From: Cryptomeria japonica
Taxonomy: Eukaryota > Streptophyta > Pinopsida > Cupressales > Cupressaceae
Direction: 5' to 3'
Assembly (NCBI RefSeq): GCF_030272615.1
Contig: NC_081410.1
Span: 285,445,957 to 285,509,956 of the forward strand
Length of the DNA stretch: 64,000 nt
Program-made: the position numbers and the translations under genes
Notes under the pieces: generated by a model
What the model saw: only the letters and a program-made list of their open reading frames with translations
What the model was told of the DNA's origin: nothing
Database searches by the model: none
Shown here: positions 10,835 through 22,765 of the stretch, piece after piece
Layout of the letters: every line of letters begins with the position of its first letter
How positions within the stretch are numbered: position 1 is the stretch's first letter

Positions 10835-12025
10835 TGTTAGGCCCAATATGGAAAGCTAATGTACTGAGAGGGGAGGGGTGAAGCAGTACTTCAAAACTTT
10901 TCTTCAATAATAACTTTACTGTTATGCATAAACTGAATAGTGCAGTAACATAATATAAAGCTAAAACAAATAGATAACAATCATACATGATTCACTCCAT
11001 AACACATATATTTTGGTTACGCAGAAACTCTTGGTTAGAGAGAAAAACTGCGGTGGGGATGGCACCCACAACTTCACTATTGCAATGATAAAGGTTGCTC
11101 GGTTAGAGCTACATGTTTAGCTATTTCTGATAGCTTACCCTATTAGGAGTATCAAGATCTATTAGATCTACCTTGCTAAAGGATTTTACAACACTTAAAC
11201 TAAATGCTGCACCTGGTTAGAGGCTTTACAATTTATAGACTTGATTAGAGTCTTTTACCCTGTTAAAGGTTTCTCTTACAACTTCAAAATATTACAATAA
11301 AATCATTATAAATATCTGCAACTTTACATCTAGAATGTTATAGAAGATTCTATGTGCTCAAAATAAGATTACCTTGCTGATAGCATACCTCGGTAACCCA
11401 TATAGTAACTCAGTAAACCCTTCTATTTACTTTGTTCTTTGACTGTTCTTTGAAATCCTTCTCGGTGACCTCTGTGTCTCTATAATAGTCATAACACTTA
11501 GTGCTTTCACATGTCTTGCTTCATATATTTCTATATCTTCCTTTCTATCATGCTACATGTATATTTCTGATCTTAATCCATGTTGTATAAATAGATCTCT
11601 TATGTCGGTGATCCATTCATTGCTTTGATCTTACAAACATGTTTTATCGAATGAATAACCATGCAAAATATTTCATTGGTTAGATGACCTCAAAATCATT
11701 CACAATCTTTAAGTACAATTTCCAATATGATAATGGTTCTATGTGCCTCGAACTTGTAACATGTTTTCATATGTATGTCCAGGTTCAATGAATCTGGTAA
11801 CACATTTCACTCGGTGTATATCAACTCAGTGTGTCATCTTTGCTACTTGGTAGACATGGAATGATACTTGGTAGACAGCTCAGTGTATACTATGCTCTGA
11901 GACTACTTTCTTTTATAACCGACTAGACTATGCATACCGACTGAATATTTCGGTAGTAGTAACTGACTAGAGTATATAGAATAACTTTGATCATAAAACT
12001 AATGGCAACTTGATAAGTAGTAACA
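10835..12025 (-). repeat. 5' LTR of element B (1,191 bp)
   Basis: Minus strand starts TGTTACTACTTATC at 12025 and ends GGGCCTAACA at 10835. It carries the shared LTR motifs: CTGAGAGGGGAGGGGTGA near 10862 and AGAGAAAAACTGCGGTGG near 11038. The flanking TATCC fixes the outer edge. Confidence 0.93.
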
Positions 12026-12030
12026 TATCC

Positions 12031-12312
12031 ATCCTATCATCTCATTACAAAATGATCTACAAGATCTCATACTTATATATGAGTCTTATTACAATATGCC
12101 ATGTCGGCTTATAAAAAGATATTACAACTAATTAAAATATACAATAAACAAAATCCTATCGGCTAGGGTGCCGGTAAACATCCTTGTCACTACCAGTGAA
12201 CTATCTGCTGGTGTAGAGTTTGTCGGTGCCAGTTCCATAAGATTGCAAGGTTGCCATCAATGAAAATACCTTCAATCACCTATAGTTCTCATTGGAGTAT
12301 GCAATGCCAACA
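12031..12312 (-). repeat. Solo LTR C, second segment
   Basis: Continuation of 3478-3961 after element B. It contains the reverse complement of the start of element A's LTR, including the stretch with GGTTGCCATCAATG and the terminus GCCAACA at 12306-12312. TAATG follows at 12313-12317. Confidence 0.88.
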
Positions 12313-12317
12313 TAATG

Positions 12318-12648
12318 CGGGCGATCTTCTCATGCAAGATCCTCAAGGAAATCCTTTGCGTGTACAAAGCTGACGTGGCACCTTGATCTCATCCTCATTT
12401 CTTAGCTAACTCATCACATAATGTCATCGGTTGCATCACACAAGCTGGATTGCCAAATCGGAAACCCTAGAGCCGAGACTACCAACTGGTAGTCACACTT
12501 ATTGAAACCCCGACACCAATTCACTACATTTCTTCATACCGGTTCACCGACTTCTTTCAATCTGCATACCAGTTTACTTACACTTATTGACATCAATGAC
12601 AACATATATTATCATTATATCAACATGCCAGTTCATCATATGCGAACA
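12318..12648 (-). repeat. LTR H, second segment (LTR start)
   Basis: Aligns with 59273-59604 of paralogue G, starting where TAATG ends. The terminus reads GCGAACA (one change from GCCAACA). It abuts the gypsy-1 gag at 12649. No polypurine tract or internal region lies to its right, so H is a solo LTR or the 5' LTR of an element lost or lying to the left. Confidence 0.82.
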
Positions 12649-12654
12649 CTTTCC

Positions 12655-13771
12655 TCCCTAAATTATATGGATTAGTGACAGAGGATATAGACACATTTTT
12701 GTTTGAGTTTGATGTTCGCTGTAGGAGTTTTGATTATACTACAGATGCCCATAGACTCAAAATATTTCCTACCACTTTGAAAGAATCATCTTTAAGATGG
12801 TTTATGAGTTTGGGTAGTAGCACAATCAATAAATGGGACGAGATGAAATGATTGTTTCTTCCAAAGTATAAATACTATTGTAGAGGCACTGATCGTCATG
12901 GGGATGATATTTTTAGAATGACACAGAAGGAAGATGAGAGTCTTGAAGATTACCTGGAAAGGTTTCTGTTTAGTGTCAAAAAGTCCAAGCATAGTACTCT
13001 AAATGAAGATTCCCTCAAGCTGATATTTTTAAGAGGAATCATTGATGAATGCACTGAGGCTTTGGATATTATGGGAGGAGGTGACATTAAACAATTTACA
13101 TGGAATGAAATAGGACAAATTTGTAAGAAGTATTCTAGATCAGCCTCTAAAAAAATAGGCGTTTCAAGCCAGGAGTTCCTTCATCAACATCTATTACTGG
13201 AGTTTCTAGAATGGAACTTAGCCATTTTTTGAAGAACTTTAAGGAGGACATCATAAACAATATGGCTACTCAGTTGGATACACTCTTAGCTAAGAAGAAG
13301 CATGAAGAAGCTGATACATTTCTTGCAGAATTTTGCCCTCATTATAGACAAAGAAAAAATGACTGCAGATGTAAAATGGTTGCAAATCTTGAGGTTCCTA
13401 ACTTCAAACCAATACAAGGTGAGGATGAAGAATTTTTCTATGTTGCTCAAAGGCGGCCAAATTTCCAAAGACAAGGAATGCCTCCGGATCCACTTTCTTT
13501 TTTTGGTTATAGTGGAAATTCTTATGTACCAAATAATCAATTGCAATCACCATATGCTCAAAATTTTGGTAATTATCCAAACTTGTATGGTCCTCAAGGC
13601 CAAGGGCAGTATTTTGCTAATCAAATACCACACTGGCATCAGCCATATGGAAATTGGTATCCATCTCAGGCACAAGGGAACCATTTTCAAGGGAATTGGC
13701 AACCTACTCCTCAATGGAGGGGGAGTCAACCATGGACTACCCAATCTTCTGGATATCAACAACCTATTTAA
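12655..13771 (+). pseudogene. Gypsy-1 gag (Ty3/gypsy, Tat/Athila-like), 5' truncated
   Basis: The reading frame opens directly next to LTR H, so the N-terminus, leader and 5' LTR of gypsy-1 are missing here. The early part carries the retrotransposon gag core (LKESSLRWFMSLG, then INKWDEMK, an in-frame TGA near 12848, and FLPKYKYYCRG, followed by the DESLEDYLERFL block). A frameshift near 13200 leads to a Gln/Asn/Pro/Tyr-rich C-terminus. A Cys cluster, CPHYRQRKNDCRC, stands where the nucleocapsid knuckle would be and has lost a ligand. Gag forms the virus-like particle. The element is dead here. Confidence 0.85.
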
Positions 13772-14137
13772 CAGCCACAACTACCTACAATAATGCCTCC
13801 CCCTATAGCCACTATTGTTCCACCTAAACCAACTCAGTTTCCCACTCAACCAATGCCAAATCCTAATATTAAATCTCAACAACAACAACAAGCTTATTCA
13901 ATTGACCCTAATCAATACCCAACCTATTCTCTATCTATAAGTGATATTCACCTCAGATTCAGGACAACTTTGCCTAATCTATCTCCTCCAGTTATAACTA
14001 AGGTGCAAGAAGAACAAGAAATCTCTAATCCAATAACCACAACACCTTAGAACCAGAGATTACCCCCATTTCCCCAGAGATTACAAGAAAAGGAAGTTCT
14101 TACAAAATAGGAGCAGGGTTTTGATATCATAGATCAA
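13772..14137 (+). pseudogene. Gypsy-1 gag-protease linker
   Basis: Pro/Gln-rich readthrough between gag and protease with stop codons at about 13769 and 14048. It includes a CAA repeat near 13876-13890. No conserved domain is seen. Confidence 0.5.
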
Positions 14138-14722
14138 TTGAAACATGTATGTATTAAAATTCCATTGTTGCAAGCAATTAAATATGTTCCTATATACAAT
14201 AAGGCACCTAGGGAGGCATGTCTTAAAAAACCTGGCAGGAAGAAGAGGGATCCCCAAACAGTGTATGTGATGGGTCAACTGGCTGATATTATGCTCAAAA
14301 AGGTTTCAATTCCTAAATATTCAGATCCTGGTAGTCCTATTGTGAATATAGTCATTAATTACACTCAAATAAGGGATATTTTAGTTAATTTAGGGGCAAC
14401 CATTAATGTGATGACAAGAGAAGTAATGCAGCAACTTGAAATCAATAGTCTCAGACCTACACCTACAGTCCTATAGCTTGCTGATAGCTCCATAGTTTGA
14501 CCTGATGGTATGATTGAAGATGTGGTTGTTATTTTGGATTCCTGGGAATACCCTATAGACTTTATGATTCTATCTCCAAAGGTGACATTAGGAGGATATC
14601 CGGTGATTTTGGGAAGACCTTGGCTTTCCATGGCTGATGCATATATTGGATCTAGATTAGGGGATATGACTATTTCAGATGGGAACTCTACAAAAATATT
14701 ATCTTTGTATTCTCCTGCTTAG
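14138..14722 (+). pseudogene. Gypsy-1 aspartic protease
   Basis: The retropepsin-like region reads ILVNLGATINVM, where the active-site loop of this lineage normally reads DLGA, so the catalytic Asp is replaced by Asn. It continues through DFMILSPKVTLGGYPVILG to RPWLSMADAYI, typical of plant Tat/Athila proteases. In-frame stops occur near 14474 and 14500. The role in live elements is cutting the gag-pol polyprotein. This copy would be inactive both by stops and by the active-site change. Confidence 0.8.
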
Positions 14723-15149
14723 CCCTAGTTTGATCAACAACAAGCCATTTGGCCTACTTTGGGAGAAGAATCTGAGGGAGATGACTCTATTGATCACCTT
14801 ATGATGATTAATCTAGGGCCATTCATGCAATTACATGATGAAGACTCAATTCTTTATTAAATTCTAACAAATGAGTTAAAACAAGAACAACAATTGCAGG
14901 AGTTGGTACCAAATATTGCAGATTTAGACTTTCCTGTAGTCACTGATATATTGCATACTCTATTGCCGTAGGAAGTCTGTACTTCTCATTTTTCTGATAT
15001 ATCCTAGATTGATCTTACTATTAAAATAGAAGTTGATTTGAATAAATATTTGAATATCAATAGTGATCTTCCAGATACTCAAAAAGTAGCACTCATGGAC
15101 TTGCTTGAATGTCATAAACATGCCTTTACATGGGATTACAAGGACATGC

Positions 15150-15960
15150 ATAGAATAGATCCAACAGTTTGTACCCACCATATCTATATAAAAGAAGACT
15201 GTTTCCCACTCAGATAGCCACAAAGAAGAATCAATCCTGCATTAAAACATATAGTTAAAGAGGAATTGCAGAAGATGTTAAAGGCTGGGTTTATCTATCC
15301 TATCTCTGATAGCCAATGGGTATCACCTTTGGTAATAGTTCCTAAGAAAGATGGAAAATGGAGGGTATGTGTTAATTATAGAGCTTTTAACTTAGCAACA
15401 AGAAAAAATCATTTTCCATTTCCATTTGTGGATCAGGTATTAGACTCTTTGGCTGGGAAGAGATACTTTTCATTTCTTGACGGATTCAGTGGATACAATC
15501 AAATTCAGATAGCCCTAGAGGACTAAGAGAAGACTACATTTACTTGTCCTTGGGGAACATATGCATATTATGTTCTTCCTTTTGGATTGTGTAATGCTCC
15601 AACCACTTTTCAAAGAGCAGCGATAAGCATATTTTCAGATATTTCTCAAGACATAATGGAAATTTATATGGATGACTGTACAAATTATGGTTCTGAATTG
15701 GAAGAAGCATTGGGGAACCTCAAGAAATTTTTGCAACAGTGTGAAGACTATAGTTTTTCATTAAACAGTGAGAAGTGATTCATAATGATGCAGGAAGGAA
15801 TAGTCCTTGGTCATCATATCTCTATAAAAGGAATACCAGCTGACTCAACAAAAATTGAAGTTATTCAGAATATCAATGCATCAGTAAAGCAAAAAGATGT
15901 GAGAAGTTTCCTTGGTCATGCTGGATATTAAAGAAGGTTTATCAAAGATTTCAGCAAAAT
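15150..15960 (+). pseudogene. Gypsy-1 reverse transcriptase
   Basis: Well-preserved Ty3/gypsy RT: SPLVIVPKKDGKWRVCVNYR, then RYFSFLDGFSGYNQIQIA with its catalytic Asp, then LPFGLCNAPTTFQRA, then EIYMDDCTNYG holding the YMDD box. The thumb continues in VRSFLGHAGY. Stops fall near 15218, 15524 and 15777. RT would copy element RNA into cDNA in the particle. Sequence style and the downstream extra ORF place it near Tat/Athila. Confidence 0.9.
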
Positions 15961-16461
15961 TGAAAGTCCCTTATATTCTTTACTTACCAAGGATATGGAA
16001 TTTAAATAGACTTCATGCAATGAAGCTTTCTTGAAGCTTAAGCATGCTTTGACCCAAGCAACAATTCTTAAAGGTCTAAATTGGTCTTTACCATTTCAAA
16101 TTCATACATATGCATCTAATATGCAATAGGAGGAGTCTTAGGACATAAGATTGATAACTTGGAAAGTGTAATATATTATATTAGCAAGAACTTGCAAGGG
16201 CCTAAGTTAAATTACATAGTCACTGAAAAAGAAATGTTAGCAGTTATATATGCACTCAACAAATTCAGGCACTATATAATAGGGTATCCCATATTTGTGC
16301 ATACTAATCAAAATGCAATTAGATATCTCATGAATAAGCCTTCAATTATCGATAGATTAGCTCGCTAGTTATTGTTGATGCAGGAATTTGATATCACAGT
16401 TATTGATAAACCAAGAAAGTCCAATGTGGTTGCAGATTATCTTTCAAGACTTCAGCTATAG
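15961..16461 (+). pseudogene. Gypsy-1 RNase H
   Basis: Follows RT without a gap. Recognisable blocks are ISKNLQGPKLNYIVTEKEML, FRHYIIGYP and VVADYLSRL. The first catalytic Asp appears as Tyr (IHTYAS), and a second conserved position reads HTNQNA. Stops lie near 16127, 16366 and 16459. Normally it degrades the RNA of the RNA-DNA hybrid; this copy is not functional. Confidence 0.8.
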
Positions 16462-17299
16462 GAAGATCTTACAGCCATAGATGATGATTTTTCGGATGAA
16501 CATCTATTCCTTATACAAGCCCACACTCCTTGGTATGCTGATATTGCCAATTATTTAGCTGCTGCTAAAATGCCACTTCATTTTTCTCCTAAAGAGAGAA
16601 GGTTGTTAGTGGAGAAAAGATTTAACTTCTCATGGATTGCCGATTGTTTGTTTTATACTGGACCTGACCAAGTCATGAGAAGATGCGTAAGAGAAGATGA
16701 AACATATGATATCTTGCATGCATGTCATGACAAGCCGTGTGGAGGACATTTTGCTACTAAAAGAACAACACTCAAAATATTGAATACAAGATATTATTTG
16801 CCCACATTATATAAGGATGCAACACAGTATACAAGAAAATGTGATAGATGCCAACACATGGGGAGACCTACTAAATATGATGAGATGCCATTGTATCCAC
16901 AAATATTGGTTGCACCATTTGATAAATGGAGATTTGCTTGAACCATCGCCCAATTGATCCCCCTTCTAATGGAAAATCTTACATTTTAGTATGTACAGAT
17001 TATATAACCAAATGGGTGGAAGCTCGTGCCATGACACATGCAAGAGATAATAAGGTGGCTGAGTTCCTTTATGAGGAGATATTTATAAGATATGAAGTAC
17101 CAAGGGAAATTGTATCGGACCAAGGCCCACAATTTACTTCAATATTGATTGTAGTCTTGGTCAATGAACACAATATAAGACACATAAAATCTACCCCATA
17201 TCATCCACAAGCTAATGGACAAGTAGAGGTTACAAATAGGGAGCTTGAGGCTATTCTTACCAAGATAGAAGTTGTTCATAAAAAAGACTGGTCTCATAG
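16462..17299 (+). pseudogene. Gypsy-1 integrase, N-terminal and catalytic part
   Basis: An HHCC-type zinc finger (HACHDKPCGGHFATK and CDRCQHMGRP) is followed after a frameshift near 16935 by the DDE core: TDYITKWVEA, SDQGPQFTS, and NGQVEVTNRELEA. All three acidic residues are present. The frame is cut at 17299 by the giant-LTR element and resumes at 29847. Integrase inserts element cDNA into the chromosome. Confidence 0.88.
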
Positions 17300-20200
17300 T
17301 GTTGTTCACCAAAAGTGATAACCCAAGTATACCTACAAATCTATCTATGAGATAGCCAATCTTAATCAATGAAACACCTCAGGGCTTGGACAACATGACA
17401 AGGATATGAATCCTTCTAGTCTTCAGGCTCTGCAAAACCTAGGCGGGTATACCTTTGATGCATTTAATCAGACCTATTACACACAAGACTGCATCAATCA
17501 AAAGTAGATGGATCTCAAAAGGTTCAAAAACTAAGAGATAACTGTAGATGGGCTAGATCCACACTTGCAACTCAAAATTTTGAATCATGAGATGGAGGGA
17601 CACTTCCACATAACATAAAATATAAAAAGATATTCTGATTTTTTATTTTTAAAAGGTGTTCTGACAACCTTTCAATATTACAAGAGACGAGTGCCTTATC
17701 CAGGCCACAGAGTCATGCATAAAACTGGATGAGAAATCTCAGATGCAAGTTCTTTTCAACATTAAATTTTCATGTATCAATGTCTTACATTAATACAATC
17801 CTCTGCTCTGTCACAAAACCATACTTATATGTAGATATCCAATATGCATTCAAAATCATTAATGCTGGGTTTTAGGATTTAAATCCTTCCTTGAAGAATA
17901 CCCAAAAGACAACATTACACTCTTAGAGGAATCTAAAAGAGACAACTCAAATTATCCTTGATAATATGAAATTATATGAATCTAAGTATATTTTGGAGAC
18001 AATTTCTTGGAAACTTACACATGCCTTGCATATGTGTGAACCTGCAAACTGAAACTAAACCTACAATAAAGACAACACTGAAAACATAGACAAACACACT
18101 GTCATTTGCATTGATAAAAGGATGCCATCACTGGAACCTGCAATTTCGGATTTCTCCCTTGGAGCAAATCTCTCAAAAACTGGAACCCCTACAACTGAGA
18201 AGAATTGGGAATAAAAAGGAGAGGGAACCAAATCAAATCTGCAACTAAATTGCCAAGTGTCTCCTCTCTAACTGAATTTTGTTCCCATGGAAACTGCTTC
18301 CAAAATATCCCACATTTGTCAAAATTAACCTCATAATCAGATTCCTCATTTCGAGAGCTTTCCGGAAATATATAACACTTTATACCTTGGCAGAAAATTG
18401 AGTCCTGGGTGAATTAATTCCCCAATGTGCACCATCATTTAAATTTTTCATTTATTAATATAGTTCAAACTATATAATAAACAATTTTAATTTTAATTTT
18501 GCCTCCATTTGGTCCTGACAATTTTGCCACATGGCGGCCTCCGATTGGTTGATGGGGTTGACTGGACACCACCTGGAATGACACCTCATCACCACCACGT
18601 CATCTACTTCGCCACTGCTACTTGGCCGCCACATCATCGCCACTGGACTGCCACCTGTGCGTCAACTGTGTGCCACGTGGACGGCTCTCGTTCACTTTCG
18701 CTATTTCGCAGGGTTTAAACTACGCGCATCTTCCCTTCGCGAAATAGCGCGCACCGTCGATCCATCTTGAACTTGCTTACTCGTTAACCTGACCTTCCTC
18801 TGCAAAATTTCGCTTGTCTGCCTCAGGAAGCGTGCCTGCGTGGGGTCCACCTGGTCACCATCCAGTCAACTCCTCTGTCGCCTCGAGAACGCGCATGGGC
18901 CCACCTTGGGTGCTCATAGGCACCGTCCGTCAAAAGCCTTTATGGCTTAGACATATTACAACTGTGCGTTCTTGCTTATAAACATCAAAAATGTCCCTTT
19001 CCCAGTCAATGTGGGATAATGTGGTTTTGCCTGTAACTGCATGTTTGAAGCTTTTCTCTGCACTTTAATGGAAGTCTTTTTCATTTGCCTGGAATTCAAT
19101 GGCCCTTTCAACCATGCCATGGCTGAGCAAGCTTGGGGTTTTCATGCTATCTCCACATGCATTTGTTTGAAGTTTTAAATTTCCTTTCTTTGCAACATTT
19201 AATCCCCTTTTAACAGTCTTTACACAATCAAATTTCACGCACAGGGGTGGAGACTGGGCTTTATGCTACTATGGCAATTACATTTTTTGTTAATAAATCA
19301 TCACCAACCCCCAAATAGCCACGCAGAGGGAAAGAGTGCTAGCAAATGTTAGCATTAGCTGAGAGTTTTCAATGCTCTATTCATAGGGTACTGGCTTTAC
19401 ACCCAACATTGCATTTAACTTGAAAGATTTAATCCATTGTTGTCACTTCCAATTGCTATGTAGGTGGAATAAAGTTTGTTGTTTGTTGAATGTTGTTTAT
19501 TGCTGGAGGGAGAGCATGTGAGAGTGGTTTCCTATTGGCACACTTGCCTTGGTAATTTGCTGCAGTGTCAATGATTGCTGGTAACTCCAATGCCCACATA
19601 GAATCCTGAAGTCTTCTACAAACTGTTTCAAATACCACGCTTCCCTTTTTACCATCCCCATTGGCTTCCACGCAGGGAGGAAGTTGCTGCTGTGTTTTCC
19701 ATTGTTTGCATACTTTCAAACCTGCAGCCCCTTCTCCATCCACGCAAGCGTACTCTGCAAACTTTCACCACACTATGTTCAGCAGGGAGGACAAGGAGGC
19801 ACGTGAGTGGGAAAGCTGTTTCAGTTTGCTTGGAGGTTGTAAATCACTGTTGCCACTTCCACACAGCAGGGGGAAGGCACTATTACACTTACAATTTACA
19901 TTAAGCCTCACTCAGCAATACCCTCTCTACTCAGCCACTTCAATGCAAAGCAAAAGAGGGATGCAAACACCATCATGTGGGAAGGGGATGATTGGGTAAA
20001 AAATCATATCCTTGAGAGTTTTTGGCCTTCCCTCTCCTCCATCATTTGTATTCAGTAAAAGAAATTATATTTGCATGAAATCTGCTACAACATATATGAG
20101 GAGACTATCAACAGGCACATGAGGAAGATGGATACAAATTAAGTTTGTTGAGGTTCTTGAACTCTTCTTTACTTGGTACCTCCTTTCTCTAAAACAATAG

Positions 20201-21695
20201 AGTTCAAAACTAAAGAGCTTTATCTGGAATTACTCACCTCAAAACATTCATCTGTTTCATCCAAAGAATAAACATTCTTTTGCATTGCACAGGAGGATTT
20301 ATGCTACTTACAAAATGCTATTTGCATTTGTCTTGAATCCTTTAAAAAAAAAACCTTTCCATTAACCATGCAAGGTGCATATTGGAATTACACCTTGCTT
20401 AATTCACCATGGTGACAAGACATAAAGGATCAAAATGTAAACAGAGCTGGTAATAGTGGCATCTTACCATGAAATTTATGCAATGACACGAGCCGGGTCG
20501 GGCCCCAAAGTGGGTCCGACTAAATTTTTTTTTTTTTTTCAAGTAACTGGCCCCTAGAATGCTTCACGGACCTCAAACATACCTCTAGAAATGATTGGCA
20601 TCGTTTCCGGATCATAAAATTGCATTTTTCAACTTTCAGGCAATTACGCCACAATTTTCGCGTTTAATCGCGAAGACGTAATTTTCAAATTTGTCAAAAC
20701 ACCTTTCTGGAGCTCGCCATCTGAGAGGCGTGTACTCTGATATACAAGGATGACTTCTACCAAATGGTTTCTCAAGATGAGTCCTGAGCGAAGAGATATT
20801 AATTTCCAAAAATGCCCAACTGGCTTTGTCGACACTGCGGACCTGATGAAGTCAATGTCCTGGCAACACATGATGCCTTTCTCAAAAATATCAAATGACC
20901 TCCGCGGGTCCTCAAATTTGGAACATAGGTACCTTAAAGTACATATTAAATCTTTGAATTCTCAGTTCAATCACTAGATTGACAAGATGCAAACGGCGCA
21001 CTCACAAAAATGGCTATATTAACTGATCTAACACTGGAGTGCGGATAACTGAATTTGATGGCAAAATGAGCTCTTTTGAAAACCGATCAAACGGATTGGT
21101 AGAGCCTTGAAATTTGAAACGTAGCTCATCATTTATACCAACATCAGCTCGGAATAAACATTATGGCATGACGCTTACTGAGGCAACTTTTACACTTATG
21201 CGAAATAGGGCTCCGACTAGCTGTCGAAACAGGGACTTGCCAAAACATAGAAACTACAAATGGATTTGGCTTCAAAAACTGAGCAAATGGATTCGTTAAG
21301 ACTTGAAAATTTTCGAGCTCACTCACATTTATGCATATAATCGAATCCACTTTGAATTTATTCATGATGATCAATAGGGCAAAAGATGTAATCGCTCGAA
21401 TTAGGCTACTCAATAAAATCTGCATTTGTGCCTAAAATGCACTTCTAGATCACCCCTCAAAATGAGTACCTGATAAACTTATCCAAATTGAATTCTAAAA
21501 TTTGCACATCACTGAATAGGCCAAATGAAAGGTGTGGGACATGAATCCCGAGCCTTACCCTCTGAAAATCAACTGGCTTCATTTTACCCCCTTGCTAACT
21601 AGGCCATTCAAACTGACTTATTTTAATCGTTTGGAAATGCAGGGCAAAATTTTTAAATAGGGCTATAAACGACTCAGTTTTAATTAGTCCCAACA
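17300..21695 (-). repeat. 3' LTR of the giant-LTR element (about 4.4 kb)
   Basis: On the plus strand it begins TGTTGTTCACC and ends AGTCCCAACA. It is collinear with 25443-29841. It holds a GC- and CpG-rich block at about 18530-18960, a T-run at 20524-20541 and many short ORFs that are duplicated only because the LTR is. I do not think any of them is a gene. Confidence 0.92.
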
Positions 21696-21696
21696 G

Positions 21697-21711
21697 TGGC
21701 TCTGACTGGGG
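21697..21711 (+). promoter_or_regulatory. Primer-site-like motif at the inner edge of the left LTR
   Basis: TGGCTCTGACTGGGG lies one base inside the left LTR, on the plus strand, where a plus-oriented element would have its primer site. The expected polypurine tract of a minus-oriented element is absent here. See the finding on opposed primer-like sites. Confidence 0.4.
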
Positions 21712-21945
21712 ATGGTTGATTGTGAGATCAACACAAGAATCCAGATATCTTTGGTTAAGCAGACCACCCAAAAGACGTGTCATTCTTCTCTTCTCATCTT
21801 CTCTTCTCATCTCATTTCAAAAATAGGGCTTCCTTATTCTACCGAAACAGCAGGGCACCTTATTGAAAACCACACAACTGAAGCAAAGTGACTATACAAT
21901 AGATACAAACATGCTTAAAACTGAATACAAGCTGCTCAATCAATC

Positions 21946-22743
21946 TTAGCATTTACCTCTGTCAAAAATCTGATTTTCATCACTTAATACCATGATCAAA
22001 ACAAAGGCACCTTCCAGTAACAACTGAGCATAGCTTTTAAAATGCACCTCTTTTGTCTCATTACTGAAATAGCTAGTGTGCTTACCTCTTATCTGATTCT
22101 GAACTTTGTAATCACACACTACTTCAACACAAGTAAAATTATGAGACAAATCACCATAGAGGCATTCCCACAAGCTGACATACCTTTCACTATCCCGATC
22201 AATTCTATCATTTGCAAGGACATCATCATGCTGAACTTGAAAAATAAAACACTCATTCTCAACATTACAATTCCTATCAGCACATGTCTTATTACCATTT
22301 AAATTAATAGAACGAGGGACACTACTAACCAGCTGATGCAAACAAGGAACATGAACATTACAATCCGGATGTGATACTTCACTATGTAGATCACACCTCA
22401 TACTATCCTTGCTTATCAAACTGAAAACCTCTGCATTCTCAACATCCCATTCATGGAAAAGAATGCATACCTTTGGCTGAAGCAAATCCTCAGCTAACTC
22501 TTTCTCTTTGAGGCTTACATCCACCTGAAACACTTTCATTTGTGGTTTTAAATGGTCATCACATAATCCATGCTTCTTACCTTCATCATGAAATAATTTT
22601 TTACAACCCATGCTATTGCTGTTCGGAATTCCATCAGTATTATGGACTGGTTTACCATTAACAACATTTGGCCAATAAATTATCTCTTCATACAAAGGGT
22701 TAGAAACCAAATGGACAATCCCTTTATGAACATTATGACACTA
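21946..22743 (-). CDS. Second ORF of the giant-LTR element, unknown
   Basis: About 250 codons open in another frame just 3' of the gag ORF. There is no ATG near the 5' end of the open stretch, so it is either expressed by frameshifting from gag or is a frameshifted gag-pol tail. It is rich in Cys, His and Asn, with spaced Cys residues but no regular zinc-knuckle pattern. No protease or polymerase motif is seen. Unrecognised. Confidence 0.45.
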
Positions 22744-22765
22744 AAGTGATTGGTCCGTGTCTATA

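Larger units (their letters stand above)
3962..12025 (-). mobile_element. Element B: complete pol-less LTR retrotransposon (8.06 kb)
   Basis: A full element read right to left, with a perfect 5-bp target duplication TATCC at 3957-3961 and 12026-12030. Order on the minus strand: 5' LTR, initiator-Met primer site, ORF1 (coiled coil and CCHC knuckles), ORF2 (about 1,100 codons), polypurine tract, 3' LTR. I see no protease, integrase, RT or RNase H, and the remaining space is too small for a pol. The two LTRs differ at about 11 of the first 290 aligned bases by eye, mostly transitions, so the insertion is not recent. It splits solo LTR C. The primer site and polypurine tract suggest copia-type machinery acting in trans, which is an inference. 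Confidence 0.9.

Noticed and set aside
19456-19743. 95-codon ORF also present at 27600-27887
   Set aside because: The apparent conservation is only because both copies lie in the two LTRs of one element; the same holds for 18509/26653 and 19661/27805.
22042-22302. Plus-strand Ile/Thr-rich ORF
   Set aside because: Shadow of the minus-strand ORF of the giant-LTR element.
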